A stretch of DNA of 64,000 nucleotides. Source: Tritrichomonas musculus. Taxonomy: Eukaryota > Parabasalia > Tritrichomonadida > Tritrichomonadidae. The DNA is taken from NCBI GenBank assembly GCA_039105265.1, contig JAPFFF010000013.1:1798001-1862000 (forward strand). The letters are read 5' to 3'. The translations under genes were made by a program, and so were the position numbers. Shown here in pieces: positions 11,730-23,800 of the stretch (its first letter is position 1; every line of letters begins with the position of its first letter). The notes below the pieces were generated by a model, which was not told the origin of the DNA, searched no databases, and was given only the letters and a program-made list of their open reading frames with translations.

Positions 11730-11840
11730 ATTTTATAATCTTAAAAAAAATTATTTTAATGTAAAGATCTATTCCCGCCCGAAATTAAAAAAAAAAACTA
11801 TCCCGGGAATAGATCAAATTGAATAGGAAATGAAAAAAAG

Positions 11841-11873
<33 letters not shown>

Positions 11874-12476
11874 AAAATAAAAATAAAAATAATTGACCAA
11901 AATTAAATAAATCAATTGAAAATATTCAATAATAAATATATCTTTTTCTTATCTTCAGTGTCTATTTATAAATACAAAAAGTTATATTTTTTCTGAACAT
12001 CCCTGTTTCCCGAGATATTTATGGAAACAAAAAGTTTAACTTTTTCTTAAAAAATTGAATACTTCCAGGGATTTCGGGACTTAGAAAAAGTCAAACTTTT
12101 TGATTTAACTTTTGGTCTGAGAAATCCCAAAATAGAAAATTAATGGAATGTGGCACTTAATTTTATTTCATGAGGTTTTCATCATACCAAAAACTCGCAT
12201 TATGACCTCTTTATTTAATTGAAATCTATACCTTAGTATGATCTAAATCTATAACTATATTAAATATCAATTCCAGATTAATCGAATATACAAGTTAATT
12301 TAATCTAAATCTATCGCGAGCTACACAATTTTTCTGAATAGTTATGAATAATGAAAATAATCATCTCAATTTTGAAATAAATAATTATTAATTTTTATTT
12401 CAATTGTATGTAAAAATGAAAAACAGTTTATATTATTGTTAAATTGATGGATTGTTGAACAACTAAATATTTAAAT

Positions 12477-12507
<31 letters not shown>

Positions 12508-12833
12508 GAGAATCTTTTGTAAAAGAAAGAACATCATTTATACTTATCATGACTTCTTATGCTTGGGCTTCACTTTTTTTTTTTTTTTATAAAAAGTCAT
12601 GATAAATAAAATATGGCATTTCCATTTATTCTATATTTATCCTAATGGTCAATCTATTTTATTTATTTATTTATTTTACGAAAACTCATTGAATTTTTTA
12701 TGTAAACTGTAAATTTTACTATCAGAAAAAAATTCAAAAGAAGAAAATGTGATTTGAATTATCATTCAAAAAGGCATCATATCAATTCACATCACAAATC
12801 AAAATTATTATAAAACAAATCATTTTTCTTTAT
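11730..12833. other. Intergenic, AT-rich, with a 3' hairpin and A/T tracts
   Basis: No gene is seen. A perfect 12-bp inverted repeat (11766-11777 and 11804-11815, GATCTATTCCCG and its complement) lies 37 bases after the stop of the giant surface-protein gene. It may act at the transcript 3' end or be the remnant of a small fold-back element. An A-rich tract (about 11839-11870), a T tract (about 12481-12507) and a second inverted repeat around TTATCATGACTT (about 12555 and 12594) follow. Confidence 0.5.
12820..12826 (+). promoter_or_regulatory. Possible Inr-type core promoter
   Basis: TCATTTT lies 7 bases before the ATG of the TLC-domain gene. Trichomonad genes usually use an initiator element of the type TCA+1YT(A/T) within about 20 bases of the start codon, with very short leaders. 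Position and sequence fit, but such short AT-rich matches are common by chance. Confidence 0.35.
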
Positions 12834-13670
12834 ATGATTTTTAACCAACTTTCATCATTAACAACAATCAGTATTGAAGATCTTAAAATTTTCCCTTTTA
12901 CAGTTTTAATTTATTCGATTTACAGATTTATTGTAACAAGTTTTATTCTTAAAAAATTATCTAATTATGTTCCAGAAAAAAACAGACATAAATTCATACA
13001 CAGAGGATTCGACTGCAGCCATTACATAATATCATCGATAATTGGGACGCTTGCATTTCTTCAAAGACCATATTTTCATTGTCCATTTTATTACCTCGAT
13101 TGTGGAAAATATTCAGAATGTACAGGTGAAAAATTGATATGTTCAAATTTAGAAAAGATTTATTTTATTTTATTTGCATCATATTATATGAGCGATATTT
13201 TATACATCAAAACAAATAATCAAATTGGCATTATGATCTTTCATCATTTTGTAACAATTGGAATGATTTTTTGCTGTGTTATCGTGGCTCGTCCTGTTTT
13301 GGGTTTATCGGTAATGTTATTGCATGACTATGGTGATTCATTTCTTTATTTAGGAAAAGTTACAAATTACCTTGGCTTGAAATCACAAGCTGACTTTTTG
13401 ATGGTTTCTTTCGCAATTTCATTCTTTTACTTAAGAATCTTCGGCTGTGCCACTATAATAAAACTAATCTTTACTGAACAATTAGAACAACCACACCATA
13501 AGGGTCTATATTTATTTGCTAGAATTTTATTTTGTGGTTTGTATTGTTGTCATATTGTTTGGGGATATGAAATCATTTCATCAGTTATTAAAATATTACA
13601 TGGAAAAGAAATCATTCGTGATACAAGATCAAATGACGGTGATAAAAAAGAAAATATAAAAGATGAATAA
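12834..13670 (+). CDS. TLC-domain membrane protein, ceramide synthase-like
   Basis: The 278-residue protein has several hydrophobic spans and a typical TLC/Lag1 core. A His-His pair (HHFVTIGM) is followed by HDYGDSFLYLGKVTNYLG, matching the Lag1 motif pattern of HH, then HD and D. Family members make N-acyl sphingoid bases in the endoplasmic reticulum; others (TRAM, CLN8) have different roles. The length is a little short for a fungal or animal ceramide synthase and there is no homeobox-like part. The C-terminal tail is Lys/Asp-rich. The ATG at 12834 has an Inr-like site just upstream. Family assignment is fairly sure; the substrate is inferred. Confidence 0.75.
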   Translation: MIFNQLSSLTTISIEDLKIFPFTVLIYSIYRFIVTSFILKKLSNYVPEKNRHKFIHRGFDCSHYIISSIIGTLAFLQRPYFHCPFYYLDCGKYSECTGEKLICSNLEKIYFILFASYYMSDILYIKTNNQIGIMIFHHFVTIGMIFCCVIVARPVLGLSVMLLHDYGDSFLYLGKVTNYLGLKSQADFLMVSFAISFFYLRIFGCATIIKLIFTEQLEQPHHKGLYLFARILFCGLYCCHIVWGYEIISSVIKILHGKEIIRDTRSNDGDKKENIKDE

Positions 13671-13748
13671 AAAATTTATATTTATATTGGAAAATTTGTT
13701 ATCATACTAATTGTTCAGAAGGGTCGAAACTAGCGAATTTATAATAAA

Positions 13749-14079
13749 TATGATTATAATTAATATGATTATAATTAATATGATTATAATTAATATGATT
13801 ATAATTAATATGATTATAATTAATATGATTATAATTAATATGATTATAATTAATATGATTATAATTAATATGATTATAATTAATATGATTATAATTAATA
13901 TGATTATAATTAATATGATTATAATTAATATGATTATAATTAATATGATTATAATTAATATGATTATAATTAATATGATTATAATTAATATGATTATAAT
14001 TAATATGATTATAATTAATATGATTATAATTAATATGATTATAATTAATATGATTATAATTAATATGATTATAATTTAT
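13749..14079 (+). repeat. 15-bp minisatellite, about 22 copies
   Basis: The unit ATGATTATAATTAAT repeats head-to-tail about 22 times with almost no variation. It keeps an open frame (a repeating Ile-Ile-Asn-Met-Ile) only because the unit length is a multiple of three; nothing suggests it is translated. Each unit contains the near-palindrome ATTATAATTAAT. The high uniformity suggests recent expansion or active homogenisation. Confidence 0.95.
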
Positions 14080-14199
14080 ATATTTTATTTAATGGCAGAT
14101 AATAAATTTAAACTAATAATTATGATATATTTAATGCGCCAGAAAACAAGATATTACTATAAAAAAATGATGACTTTTGAATTCAAATGCTGATCGTAA

Positions 14200-14815
14200 T
14201 AGGCAAATTTTTAACCTTTAATAATTTTGTTAAAACTTTTCTATAAAAAGCATTCTATTAATCATTTATATCATAAAAATATCATATATTTGCTTTTTGG
14301 TTGGTATAAATTGGAATTTATTGCCTAATAAAGTTGGACTTAGCTATTGTAAATTAAATTAGATATGTAATTTTTTTGATGATTCAATGAAATGAAGCTC
14401 CAAAACATAAAATATCCTATTGAATATTGATAATCATCATTAGAAATTTATGTTTCTAAAAAATTTAGTTAAATAAAAATAAGTAAATCATATTTCTGTT
14501 AGGAAAAATATAGCGCACCAAATTCAATGAAATTTATCCATCAGAAAATGCACATATAATAACGAGGATTTTATCAATATTTCAAAAATTTGTTATGAAA
14601 TTGGAGAGAAAAGACGGATTTAAAATTGAGAGGAAATCATTTAAAGTTCTCAATTTTGATTATAAAAAACATAAATTTCTCATTTAAATCTAAAGGTCGC
14701 AGGTTCGATTCCCATCCTCCCGTCAAAAATTATTGGGAAACTTTTTTTTCAAACCATTATGTATATGTAATATTCAAAAGTATTTTGTTTAAACAAGAAA
14801 ATCATATGAATGTAA
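14200..14815. other. Intergenic, AT-rich, with a tRNA-like T-arm fragment
   Basis: No gene is seen. At about 14692-14725 a stretch with GGTTCGATTCC and a CG-rich end resembles the 3' part of a tRNA gene, but the T stem does not pair well and no D arm is visible. It is probably a relic or chance. Confidence 0.4.
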
Positions 14816-14886
14816 TCCGACATCGTTCAGCGGTTAGGATACGTGGTTTTCATCCACGGGATCGGGGTTCGACTCCCCGTGTCGGA
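14816..14886 (+). tRNA. tRNA-Glu (anticodon TTC)
   Basis: A cloverleaf can be drawn. The acceptor stem TCCGACA pairs with TGTCGGA. The D arm contains GTTCAGCGGTTAGGAT. The anticodon stem CGTGG/CCACG encloses the loop TTTTCAT with anticodon TTC. The T arm is CGGGG-TTCGACT-CCCCG, which includes the internal B-box promoter. No intron and no encoded CCA are seen. A T run follows within a few bases (14891-14898), as expected for RNA polymerase III termination. Confidence 0.93.
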
Positions 14887-15015
14887 AGGATTTTTTTTTA
14901 AATAATGTATTTTAAAATTAGAGTAAAATTTTTTTTTTTAATAGAAAACTTTTTTGTTCACAATACAAATAATTAATGCAGAGACCAAATTATATATATG
15001 GCACAATACAAATAA

Positions 15016-15677
15016 TTAATATCCAAAAATACAATTTATGTTTAAACAAACGAGATCGTGTCTACGATTCGTGATTTCCAATGCTTGTGTTAACTCCCGA
15101 ACGTCATTGATTTTCACCTGATTAAAATCGCTAAGTAGAAAAACAATCGCATGCCCACGTAAGATGTTATTCAGGTAATGCATTGCATCCCCGATCTGCG
15201 TCCTTTTGCCTTGAGGTTCGAAAAAAAGTAGCTCGCGAATCAACCGCAGGACATGTTTATAAATTCCTCAATGTGGTCTGAAAAGAGCAATAGTCCAACT
15301 TTGTCATTATTTCGTATGGCGGAAAACGCCAGCAGGCTCGCAAGTTCCGTAATCACTTCGCGCTTGCTATAGTGGGCGCTACCAAAATCTAAAGCGCCGC
15401 TGACGTCGACGACGAGCATCATCTTCTGTCCACGATCTTCGCGAAACTTCTTAACGAATGGGCGTCCAGTTTTAGCAGTGGTATTCCAATTGATGGAGCG
15501 GATATCATCGCCGATTGCATGCCCTCGCAGCTCCTCGAACTCAATCCCCTGTCCCTTAATGAGCCGCTCATTAAGAAGTTTCGCGAAGATCGTGGACAGG
15601 CGATTTGTCCGAATCTCGAGCTGCCGCACACGCTTTAGTACTTCGCGCGTTACCTGCGACTGGAATTCATCCTGCAT
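15016..15677 (-). pseudogene. Decayed bacterial DUF58 (vWA-like) gene
   Basis: On the minus strand 15677-15240 reads as the N-terminal and middle part of a DUF58 protein: GIEFEELRGHAIGDDIRSINWNTTAK, then GRPFVKKFREDRGQ and VVDVSGALDFGS, then DKVGLLLFSDHIEEFI. A downstream frame (15243-15016) continues the family pattern with LIRELLFFEPQGKRTQIGDAMHYLN and IVFLLSDF. So the gene is broken by at least one frame change and a short deletion near 15240. The last few codons run into AT-rich host-like sequence. Bacterial DUF58 proteins are normally encoded next to moxR, as here. It is probably a non-functional bacterial transfer. Confidence 0.75.
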
Positions 15678-15972
15678 GTGATCATGGCACCGGAACGGAA
15701 TTGAGAATTTTCGTTACGATACTCTCGGATGTCACATTTTCCGCCTCGTAAGTCACAATAATACGATGCCGAAGAACATCCATGGCAATCGATTTTACAT
15801 CTTGTGGAGTCACATAACCGCCAATGCTAGCGCATTCGTCGCGCAAGGTGAGGCACCATATTCGATAAAGCGATCGATCGGCAGGCCAAAATCACTCGGC
15901 TTACGTGTCGCAAAGACAAACTTAACGATGTACTCACCGATTTTCTCGTCCATGTAGAGTTGGTCAAGTATG
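15678..15972 (-). pseudogene. Decayed bacterial MoxR-type AAA ATPase, 3' end only
   Basis: The minus strand from 15956 reads MDEKIGEYIVKFVFATRKPSDFGL, then IEYGASPCATNALALAV, the C-terminal lid region of MoxR ATPases. After a frame change it reads GYVTPQDVKSIAMDVLRHRII, again MoxR-like, and ends just before the DUF58 frame. The P-loop and Walker B part is absent, and the sequence turns AT-rich beyond about 15972. The order moxR then DUF58 on one strand is the usual bacterial operon order. Base composition is clearly richer in G and C than anything around it. Confidence 0.7.
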
Positions 15973-16058
15973 TTTTATTAATAAATTCAAAATTATATTT
16001 TATTTATAAATAATATAATAATAATTATATATAAATATTACTTTTATGATTTGATTAA

Positions 16059-16298
16059 GGTACAAATCCAGTACGTTATTTTTTGAATAGGAGAACGTTT
16101 ATTATTTGAATAGTTGCATGTCTCTGAAAAAGTTTAAATTGACTAGGTTTGTTTTTGACACTTATTTTACAATTTAGATAAACTTTATGACATGTTATAT
16201 GAAATAGATGAAAATAATCGTTTTTTATTTAACATGTCATCTTATTCTTTGAGAATGTCAAAAAAAATTGCGGTTACTAAACGTACTGGATTTGTACC
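16059..16298. mobile_element. MITE, copy 1 (240 bp, TTAA target)
   Basis: A 240-bp element with perfect terminal inverted repeats beginning GGTACAAATCCAGTACGTT, flanked by TTAA on both sides. There is no coding capacity. A second, internal inverted pair around ATGACATGTTA lies near its centre. TTAA targets are typical of piggyBac and some Kolobok elements; a TA target (Tc1/mariner) with a one-base-longer repeat is also compatible. Confidence 0.85.
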
Positions 16299-16302
16299 TT
16301 AA

Positions 16303-16542
16303 GGTACAAATCCAGTACGTTATTTTTTGAATAGGAGAATGTTTATTATTTGAATAGTTGCATGTCTCTGAAAAAGTTTAAATTGACTAGGTTTGTTTTT
16401 GACACATATTTTACAATTTAAATAAACATTATGACATGTTATATGAAATGGATGAAAATAATCGTTTTTTATTTAACATGTCATCTTATTCTTTGAGAAT
16501 GTCAAAAAAAATTGCGGTTACTAAACGTACTGGATTTGTACC
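16303..16542. mobile_element. MITE, copy 2, tandem with copy 1
   Basis: The same 240-bp element in the same orientation, differing from copy 1 at about five positions by eye (about 98% identity). The two copies abut through a single shared TTAA (16299-16302); the outer flanks are TTAA at 16055-16058 and 16543-16546. Confidence 0.85.
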
Positions 16543-16546
16543 TTAA

Positions 16547-17059
16547 GAACAATCGATGAAAATTGGAGATTCTCAATTTCAAATAATTCCAGATAGATCA
16601 AATGATATATTAAAAGTATCTGCTAAAATAATGAGAATAAACTAGTCAATATTAAGATTCAATATTTTTACAAAATGGCTGATGCTATTGAATCAAATAT
16701 TGTCCAAAATTCAGCACATCAATTCATTCGAAAACAATACATTAGATAATTGTGCGTATAATAAATCTATATATTCGACTAAATTTCAAATCCCAACTAC
16801 CAATTTTATATTAGAGTCATGATAAATTACACTCGATCATTTAAGCCTTGGTTTTTGTATTTACAATTGTATACAACTTGTCCGTTTAAAAATTACAATT
16901 GTAAATACGTTATTTTCTCGATATTAGTTTTTTATTTTTATCTTGATCTACAATTATTTTTTTATATTAAAAATGTTTTAAATAATTTAAAAATAAAAAG
17001 ATAAAATAGTAAAATGTTTTTCAAATTAAATAATATTATTTTTAATTCTCCATAAAATA
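16547..17059. other. Intergenic AT-rich sequence
   Basis: About 500 bases between the tandem MITEs and the mariner-like element. No gene or RNA is seen; the longest open frame lacks any recognisable feature. Confidence 0.5.
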
Positions 17060-18966
17060 CAGTAAAGTAGTATTAGCCAACCGTCATAGCTCACAATTTT
17101 TTGTGAGAAAATAACAAGTAGCAGAATTTCATTTATCTTCTGAATTTTTCTGAACTTAAATGAATGAAGTGAAAAATAATATAGTCTTCCCAAAAAATTT
17201 TGATATAGATTTTAAATGAACTTGGCTGTTTAAACTTTGAAAAAATAATATAAATAATATTCTCAATTTTGAACAATTTATATATCAGGAATAATAAAGT
17301 AACAATTTATAATTACAAATAATTATGAGTTTTTATGCAGTATATATTATAAATATATTTTTTAAACTCATGATCACAAGAAAAAAATAAGATAAACAAA
17401 TTTGAAAAAATTCAGAAAATAAAAAATTTTGAATAAAAAGAAAATTACTCAGAAAAAAAAATCAAAAATATATAAGGCAGATAGCATTAAGAACGTATGA
17501 AATATAGCCCATAACATAAATTTTCAAGGATTTTATCTTATATGCTGTTATTCTAATAAGTATTTATAATTCTAGAAAGGCTACAAACAGTAAATCATAC
17601 TTTATGGCAACTATGAAGAAGCATTTTAATAAAATTTGGCTTATTTTAAAAGGTCAATTTAAGGCCAATTTAAGGTCAAATTTTATTAAGATATCTCCTT
17701 TTAGCTGCTATAAAGTTTTGATAGAAACCGTAACTTTTTTAAAAAAGAAAAACAACTTTTTCTTTGAATAAAAGTGTAATAAACCCTTTTTGAATTTGTT
17801 TCCTATCAAAACTTATTGGGGTGACTATAGAAAATAATAGAAAAAATGATCGTTAAAATTTTATTAATGTTTTTAAGGTTCTCCTTTCAAATTTAAAAGA
17901 ATAAATTCAATGAGATTTCACAAATAAAATATTCATAAATATCGTTTTTAAAAATAAATTAAAATATTAAATTTATATAGATATATATTTCAAATGATTT
18001 GAAAATAATATTTTTATGAAATCTTATCGATTTTGTTTTTTTACAGATAGAAATCATAGAATTAAAAAATCAATAAAATTTTGAACAAAATAAGATTTAA
18101 TCGTTGAGGTCAAATTTTTTTATTTTTCACCAAAACTTTTTCCGAAAAATGCTCTATTGAATTATTTATTCTATGAGTTAATTCAATATTGAATAATTTA
18201 CATTTTTTTTGGGAAGGAGAACCTTAAAATATTTTGGAAAATAATTATTCTTTTTGAATAGAATAAATATTTCCCATTCTAATTCCTAATTCTTCATTTA
18301 ACAAATAATCAGATTTGTTATAGTTCTTTTTTCCGAAAATAAATTTCAGATGAGAAAAGAGTCGCTCTACTGCAGCCTCGTGCAAGGCATATTTAGCATC
18401 CTTATAGACAATTCTGCCAAACGATTCATCCTAGAAACTTGTCTTAAATTATTCCAAAAATCAAATGGATCAGTTTCTCCAAAATATATCAAGTATTAGT
18501 AAAAAAGTATCGTTTTATTTTTTTCTTTACAAAAAGGGCAGTAACTGTAAACTAACGGATGCCAAAAATATATAATTCCATATTTAGCAAATTTTTTAAC
18601 ATTTGCTTTGAAATGTGGATTGGTATTTGCGTTATCAATTGATAATAGCGTTTTTATTAATAATTCGCTTCCAGCTGGGAGAGTAATTATGGAAAAAAAT
18701 GAAACTTTTCATAAAAATAATAAAAAAATATTTTTTTTTTGCGAATAATATGAAAAATAATAAATTATTAATTATACTTTTATTAATATATATCATTAAC
18801 AAATAAATATTTATAAATATAAATATAAATCTTACATATATTTCGAGATATAGTTAAATTTATTTCTTGAGTTTTACTTCAATTCAAAATATATTCTCAA
18901 AATTTACGGGCTTAATTGAAATTAATTTGAATGGATAAATGACGGTTGGCTAATACTACAGTACAG
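17060..18966. mobile_element. Dead mariner/Tc1-like transposon, 1.9 kb
   Basis: The ends are 28-bp inverted repeats (17060-17087 and 18939-18966) with about three mismatches; the inner 21 bases (from GTAGTATTAGCCAACC) match exactly. TA dinucleotides flank both ends (17058-17059, 18967-18968). The minus strand near 18690-18530 reads a degenerate DDE-type segment, LLSIDNANTNPHF then KYGIIYFWHP, resembling the second catalytic Asp region of Tc1/mariner transposases (DN..H, then gI..wP). Downstream on that strand only scattered family-like words remain. The element has many breaks and is old. The superfamily call rests on the TA target plus this segment. Confidence 0.6.
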
Positions 18967-20862
18967 TAACAAAAATGGAAAATGATTCAAAAAATGGAAA
19001 ATCGGACTTTTTGATTAAAAAAAAAAAAAAGATAAATCAAACAAAAAATCGTTATTTTATGAAAAAAGACGTTAAAAAGACGTTTATAGTATTTGTGATG
19101 TAAAAAAAAATAGGACTACGATCATTAGTTTTAAACATTCACCAAAGCAAATATATGAATTGATTTAAAATATCATATGTATAATTATTTTTTAAATATA
19201 TGTTAATGATTAAATATGCAAGAAAATTAAAAATATTGATATCCCATCAAGAAAAACTTGTTAAATTATAAAGCTTGAATTTGAAAAGATAAAATTGAGA
19301 GAAAAAAATATTTGAATAGTCATTCAAATTAGATTAATTTGGAAAAAAACATTTTTATCTCAATATTATAAATAAATTATAGAGATATTTTAGATATAAC
19401 AACTATTATATATTATATTAAATATTATTTGTTCTTATGAAAAATCCAAACCAATTATACTATGAGTTTTTATGTTAAAAATAAGTTGACCTCCTCTATA
19501 TATTCAATAATTTTTGAAAAGAAATCAATAGCAAACTTTTTGATAAAATTATATAATCGATAAAAAAAAATCTATCTATTAGTATCTATATCTATAAGCA
19601 GCATTGATTTCATAACAAAAAAACATTGAAAAACCAAAATATTTGAGTGATAAAAGAATTAAATTTGAAAGAGCAAATTATATTTTTAAATAGATATGAT
19701 AAACGCTCAATTATTCATTCAATTTTTTTTCAATTAAATAAAATACATTTCTGATAAAATTTCAGAGCAGTTTTTTGATAATTTGCTTTTATAATCAATA
19801 TTCTTAAAATTAAAATGATTTCCTCATATTATTTACTCTATTTAATAATAATATCTTTATTATTATCATTTTTAATTATTTATAAATAATTAGCTTAGTT
19901 TTACCGCAAGAAATTTAATAATATTTTAAAAATCTCATTATTATTTTTAAATAAGCTCTGAATTTTTTTTTTAGAAATATAAAACGACGAGCTTTCCGAT
20001 GTTTTCCATCTTTGATTTGACGTTTTATGCGTTTTTTATCTACAACCAAGCCATGATAAGTTAAAAAAAAGCATTGCTTAAATGCTAAATTCGATTTTTT
20101 TAATAATATTTATGACAAACCTTAAATATAAAGTTTCTTTGATGATATATAGACGTATGCTATTATATAATAACAATATGCTCGTGGTAAGATTTACAAA
20201 TACATCAAGATTTTAAGATATGCAAAATATTAAATTGATTTTATTTTCACCAAAACCGTTTTACTTTGGCCTTTACCATCAATAGAAGTTTAGTATTAGG
20301 GATATTTTATTAATTACAAAATGCCAAATCCAATTCAACATTTATATAAACAAGAAAACAAGGGAAGAAAACAAAATTTACTCGGATAGTTGTAAGTTTT
20401 GAAAAGACCAAAATTGAAGGATTATATTAATTGATTGAAATTTCAATAAAAATAAAATTATTTTTTCTAATAGTTTATCTCAATTATTGGTTTCACTTCA
20501 TTCATTTATACTCAGAAAAATTGTGAGAATAAATGAATATTAAAATTTTTTTTTTCTATGGAGGCTCTTATCAAAAATTCAATAGAATGAAATAAAATCA
20601 TATCTATTTTTAAATAATATTATTTGTGGTTATTTGTTATTTTTATCACAAATTATATTTGAAATTTTTCTGAATTCAGAAAAAATCATATGCGTTCTAT
20701 TTTAATTAAAATTCATTATAAATATTAATTTTAGAATAATTCAGTTTTGCAAAAAATCACTTTTGTGAGAAATAAGATGTTCCATAGTTTTATTTATTCA
20801 ATTCTATTCAATTATTCAATAAAATTCAGATGTTTAAAATTTTAAAAATCTTTTAGCCAAAA
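18967..20862. other. Long AT-rich intergenic region
   Basis: About 1.9 kb without a convincing gene, RNA or element. It contains many short A and T runs, and frames are closed within short distances on both strands. Confidence 0.5.
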
Positions 20863-23800
20863 ATGTTATCTTTTTTGCTTTTTATATCTTCTTTCTCAAC
20901 AACAACCGAAAGCTATTACCCAGTAGCCTCACTAATTGACGAATCGAACGACCAAGTGTGGCAAAAGTATAAAATCGATCGAACATCCTGGACCGCAACA
21001 GCCGATAGCGAACAAACGACAGACCAAGTTAACGAGGGACCAATCAGCAACATTCTTACAGGTGACCCTAACAAGATATGGCTTACTAAAATCAATGGTA
21101 ATGGAAATGGAGGGCACGATAATAGACCAAGCAACAAAGGACCATTTAGGTTCACAATTAATCTACATAGAAGGACCACTTTTAAAGCATTTTCACTCAT
21201 GCCAAGACAGAATGGCGACCAAGGCAAAATGAAGCTTTACGAGTTTTACGCCGCACAAAACGAAAGCGAACTGAATACTCAGATTGGCAGTGGACAGTAT
21301 TTGGCGAAAGGAACGATCGACACGACCGAAATAAAATCAACATTAGTTGTATTACCTAGCGCTGTTACTGCTTATTTTGTTGCTGTTCGCTCACTTGATC
21401 AAGAAACATCAGCATCATGCGCTGAATTTAACCTTTACGAAGATCCAGAGAATCCAGAACCAACATCAGTGCTATCTTATCTTGATGTTAATCGCGACAA
21501 GTTTTGGATCAAATATAAAATTGACCGTTCTGGTTGGACTGCTACTGCAAACAGTGAAAAAAATGAAAACGGTAACGATGGACCTGCATCTTTCATGCTT
21601 GATGGCAATAAAAATACAATGTGGCATTCTCAATATGGATCAGGTGGGCATGAAGATCGACCAAGCAGAACTGATCCATTCATTGCGACAATCAATCTTG
21701 GTAAAGAAACAACATTTAGAGCCTTTACTTATATGCCACGTCAAGTAGGTGATCCAAATGGAAGATTTAAGCATTATGAATTTTATGTAGCTCAAACACA
21801 AGAACAATTAACTGCAAAAATCAACAATAATGAATATTTATCCAGAGGTGACATTGATCATACTTTAGCTTTGAGTACTCTTGTTGTATTTCGTACTGCC
21901 CAAACTGGACAATTTATTGCTCTCAAATCATATGACCATGATGGTTTTGCAACCTGTGCAGAGTTTGATCTTTATAGTGATTCGCCAGAAATGCCATGCA
22001 TTTACTCAAAATTGATGATTAACGAAATAGCAGATAATACTTGGACACCATATAAAATTAACCGTTCTGGTTGGACTGCCTCAGCAAACAGTGAAAAATC
22101 TCCAAACGGTAACGATGGACCTGCTTCTTACATGATTGACGGTAATACAAATACAATGTGGCATTCTTTTTATGGATCAGGTGGACATAATGATCGACCA
22201 AGCAACTCTGATCCATTCATTGCGACAATCAATCTTGGTAAAGAAACAACATTTGTAGCATTTTCTTACATGCCACGTCAAGCAGGTGATCCAAATGGTA
22301 AATTTAAGCGTTATGAATTCTATGCTGCTCAATCACAAGAAGAGCTCAATACTTTAATTAATGAAACCCAATATACAGCAAGAGGAGAAATAAATAGATC
22401 TGCAACTTTATCAACTTTAATCATGTTTGAGAAACCAATAACAGCACGTTATGTTGCACTTATTTCTCTTGATCATACTGATAATTTTGCAACATGTGCC
22501 GAGTTTAATCTTTATAATGGCATCCCATCAAATCCATTGCCAACTCCTCCACCAGCACCAGCACAATTATCATCAAAAGAAATAGTCGATGAAGAAACTG
22601 ACACATTCTGGACTTCATATAAATTTGATCGATCTGGATGGAAACCTAGAGCTAACAGTGAAGAAAGAACATTGCATTCTAATGGCGATGGACCTTTATC
22701 ATATATGTTTGATGGAAATGCAAATACTTGGTGGCATAGCAATTATGGTACTGGTCATAATGACCGATATACAAATGAAAAGATTCATTTTTCAATTGAC
22801 CTAGGACAAGAGACAACATTTAAAGCCTTTTCATATAAGCCAAGAAAAAGTGACGATGGTGGTACTAATGGAAAATTTAAGCATATTGAATTTTACACTG
22901 CTAACACATCTGAAGAACTTTTCATCAAAATTAAGAATAGAAATCATATAATTGAACATAGTATAGATGATAGTTTAAGCACATCAACCTTTATTATATT
23001 TAAAGAACAGCAAACCGCTCGACATATTGCTGTTATGATAACAGAGGGTGTTGGAGGCTTTGCAACATGTGCTGAATTTAATCTTTATTCAGAACCACTT
23101 CCAACACCATCAGCTTCACAGCCACCAACAGAATCACCAACCGAATCAGCAACAGAATCAGCAACCGAATCAGCAACAGAATCTCCAACAGAATCTCCAA
23201 CAGAATCAGCAACAGAATCTCCAACAGAATCACCAACAGAATCAGCTACAGAATCTCCAACAGAATCAGCTACAGAATCTCCAACAGAATCAGCTACAGA
23301 ATCTCCAACAGAATCAGCTACAGAATCTCCAACAGAATCAGCTACAGAATCTCCAACAGAATCAGCTACAGAATCTCCAACAGAATCAGCTACAGAATCT
23401 CCAACAGAATCAGCTACAGAATCTCCAACAGAATCTCCAACAGAATCAGCTACAGAATCTCCAACGCCAGCAACACCAACACCAGCAACAGCAACACCAA
23501 TAACAGCAACACCAACACCAGCAACAGCAACACCAGCAACACCAACACCAGCAACACCAACACCAGCAACAGCAACACCAGCAACAGCAACACCAGCAAC
23601 AGCAACACCAGCAACAGCAACACCAGCAACAGCAACACCAGAAATGCCAACACCAACACCATTTGTTGATGAAATCATTTTTGATGAATCCAATTTCACT
23701 GAAAATGTGGATGGACGAGATCGTATAGAAAAAGAAGTAGCAGAAGAAGACGAAAACGTTGTTGTTGTTGTGAAAAAATCCGAATTCAATGGCAATATAA

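Noticed and set aside
13749-14079. CRISPR-like regular repeat
   Set aside because: Units are contiguous with no spacers; a plain tandem repeat.
13711-14193. 160-codon open frame over the minisatellite
   Set aside because: Produced solely by the 15-bp repeat unit; no start context, domain or composition signal.
14612-14725. Possible intron-bearing tRNA-Tyr
   Set aside because: A T-arm-like GGTTCGATTCC and GACGG/CCGTC ends are visible, but the T stem does not pair and no D arm is found.
14626-14901. 91-codon frame crossing the tRNA
   Set aside because: It runs through the tRNA-Glu gene and a tRNA-like fragment; not protein-coding.
14959-15020. 19-bp direct repeat beside the bacterial island as an insertion duplication
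   Set aside because: Both copies (14959 and 15002) lie on the same side of the island, so they cannot be its flanking duplication.
15766-15957. 63-codon plus-strand frame in the bacterial island
   Set aside because: It is antisense to the MoxR-like sequence, which fits a known family.
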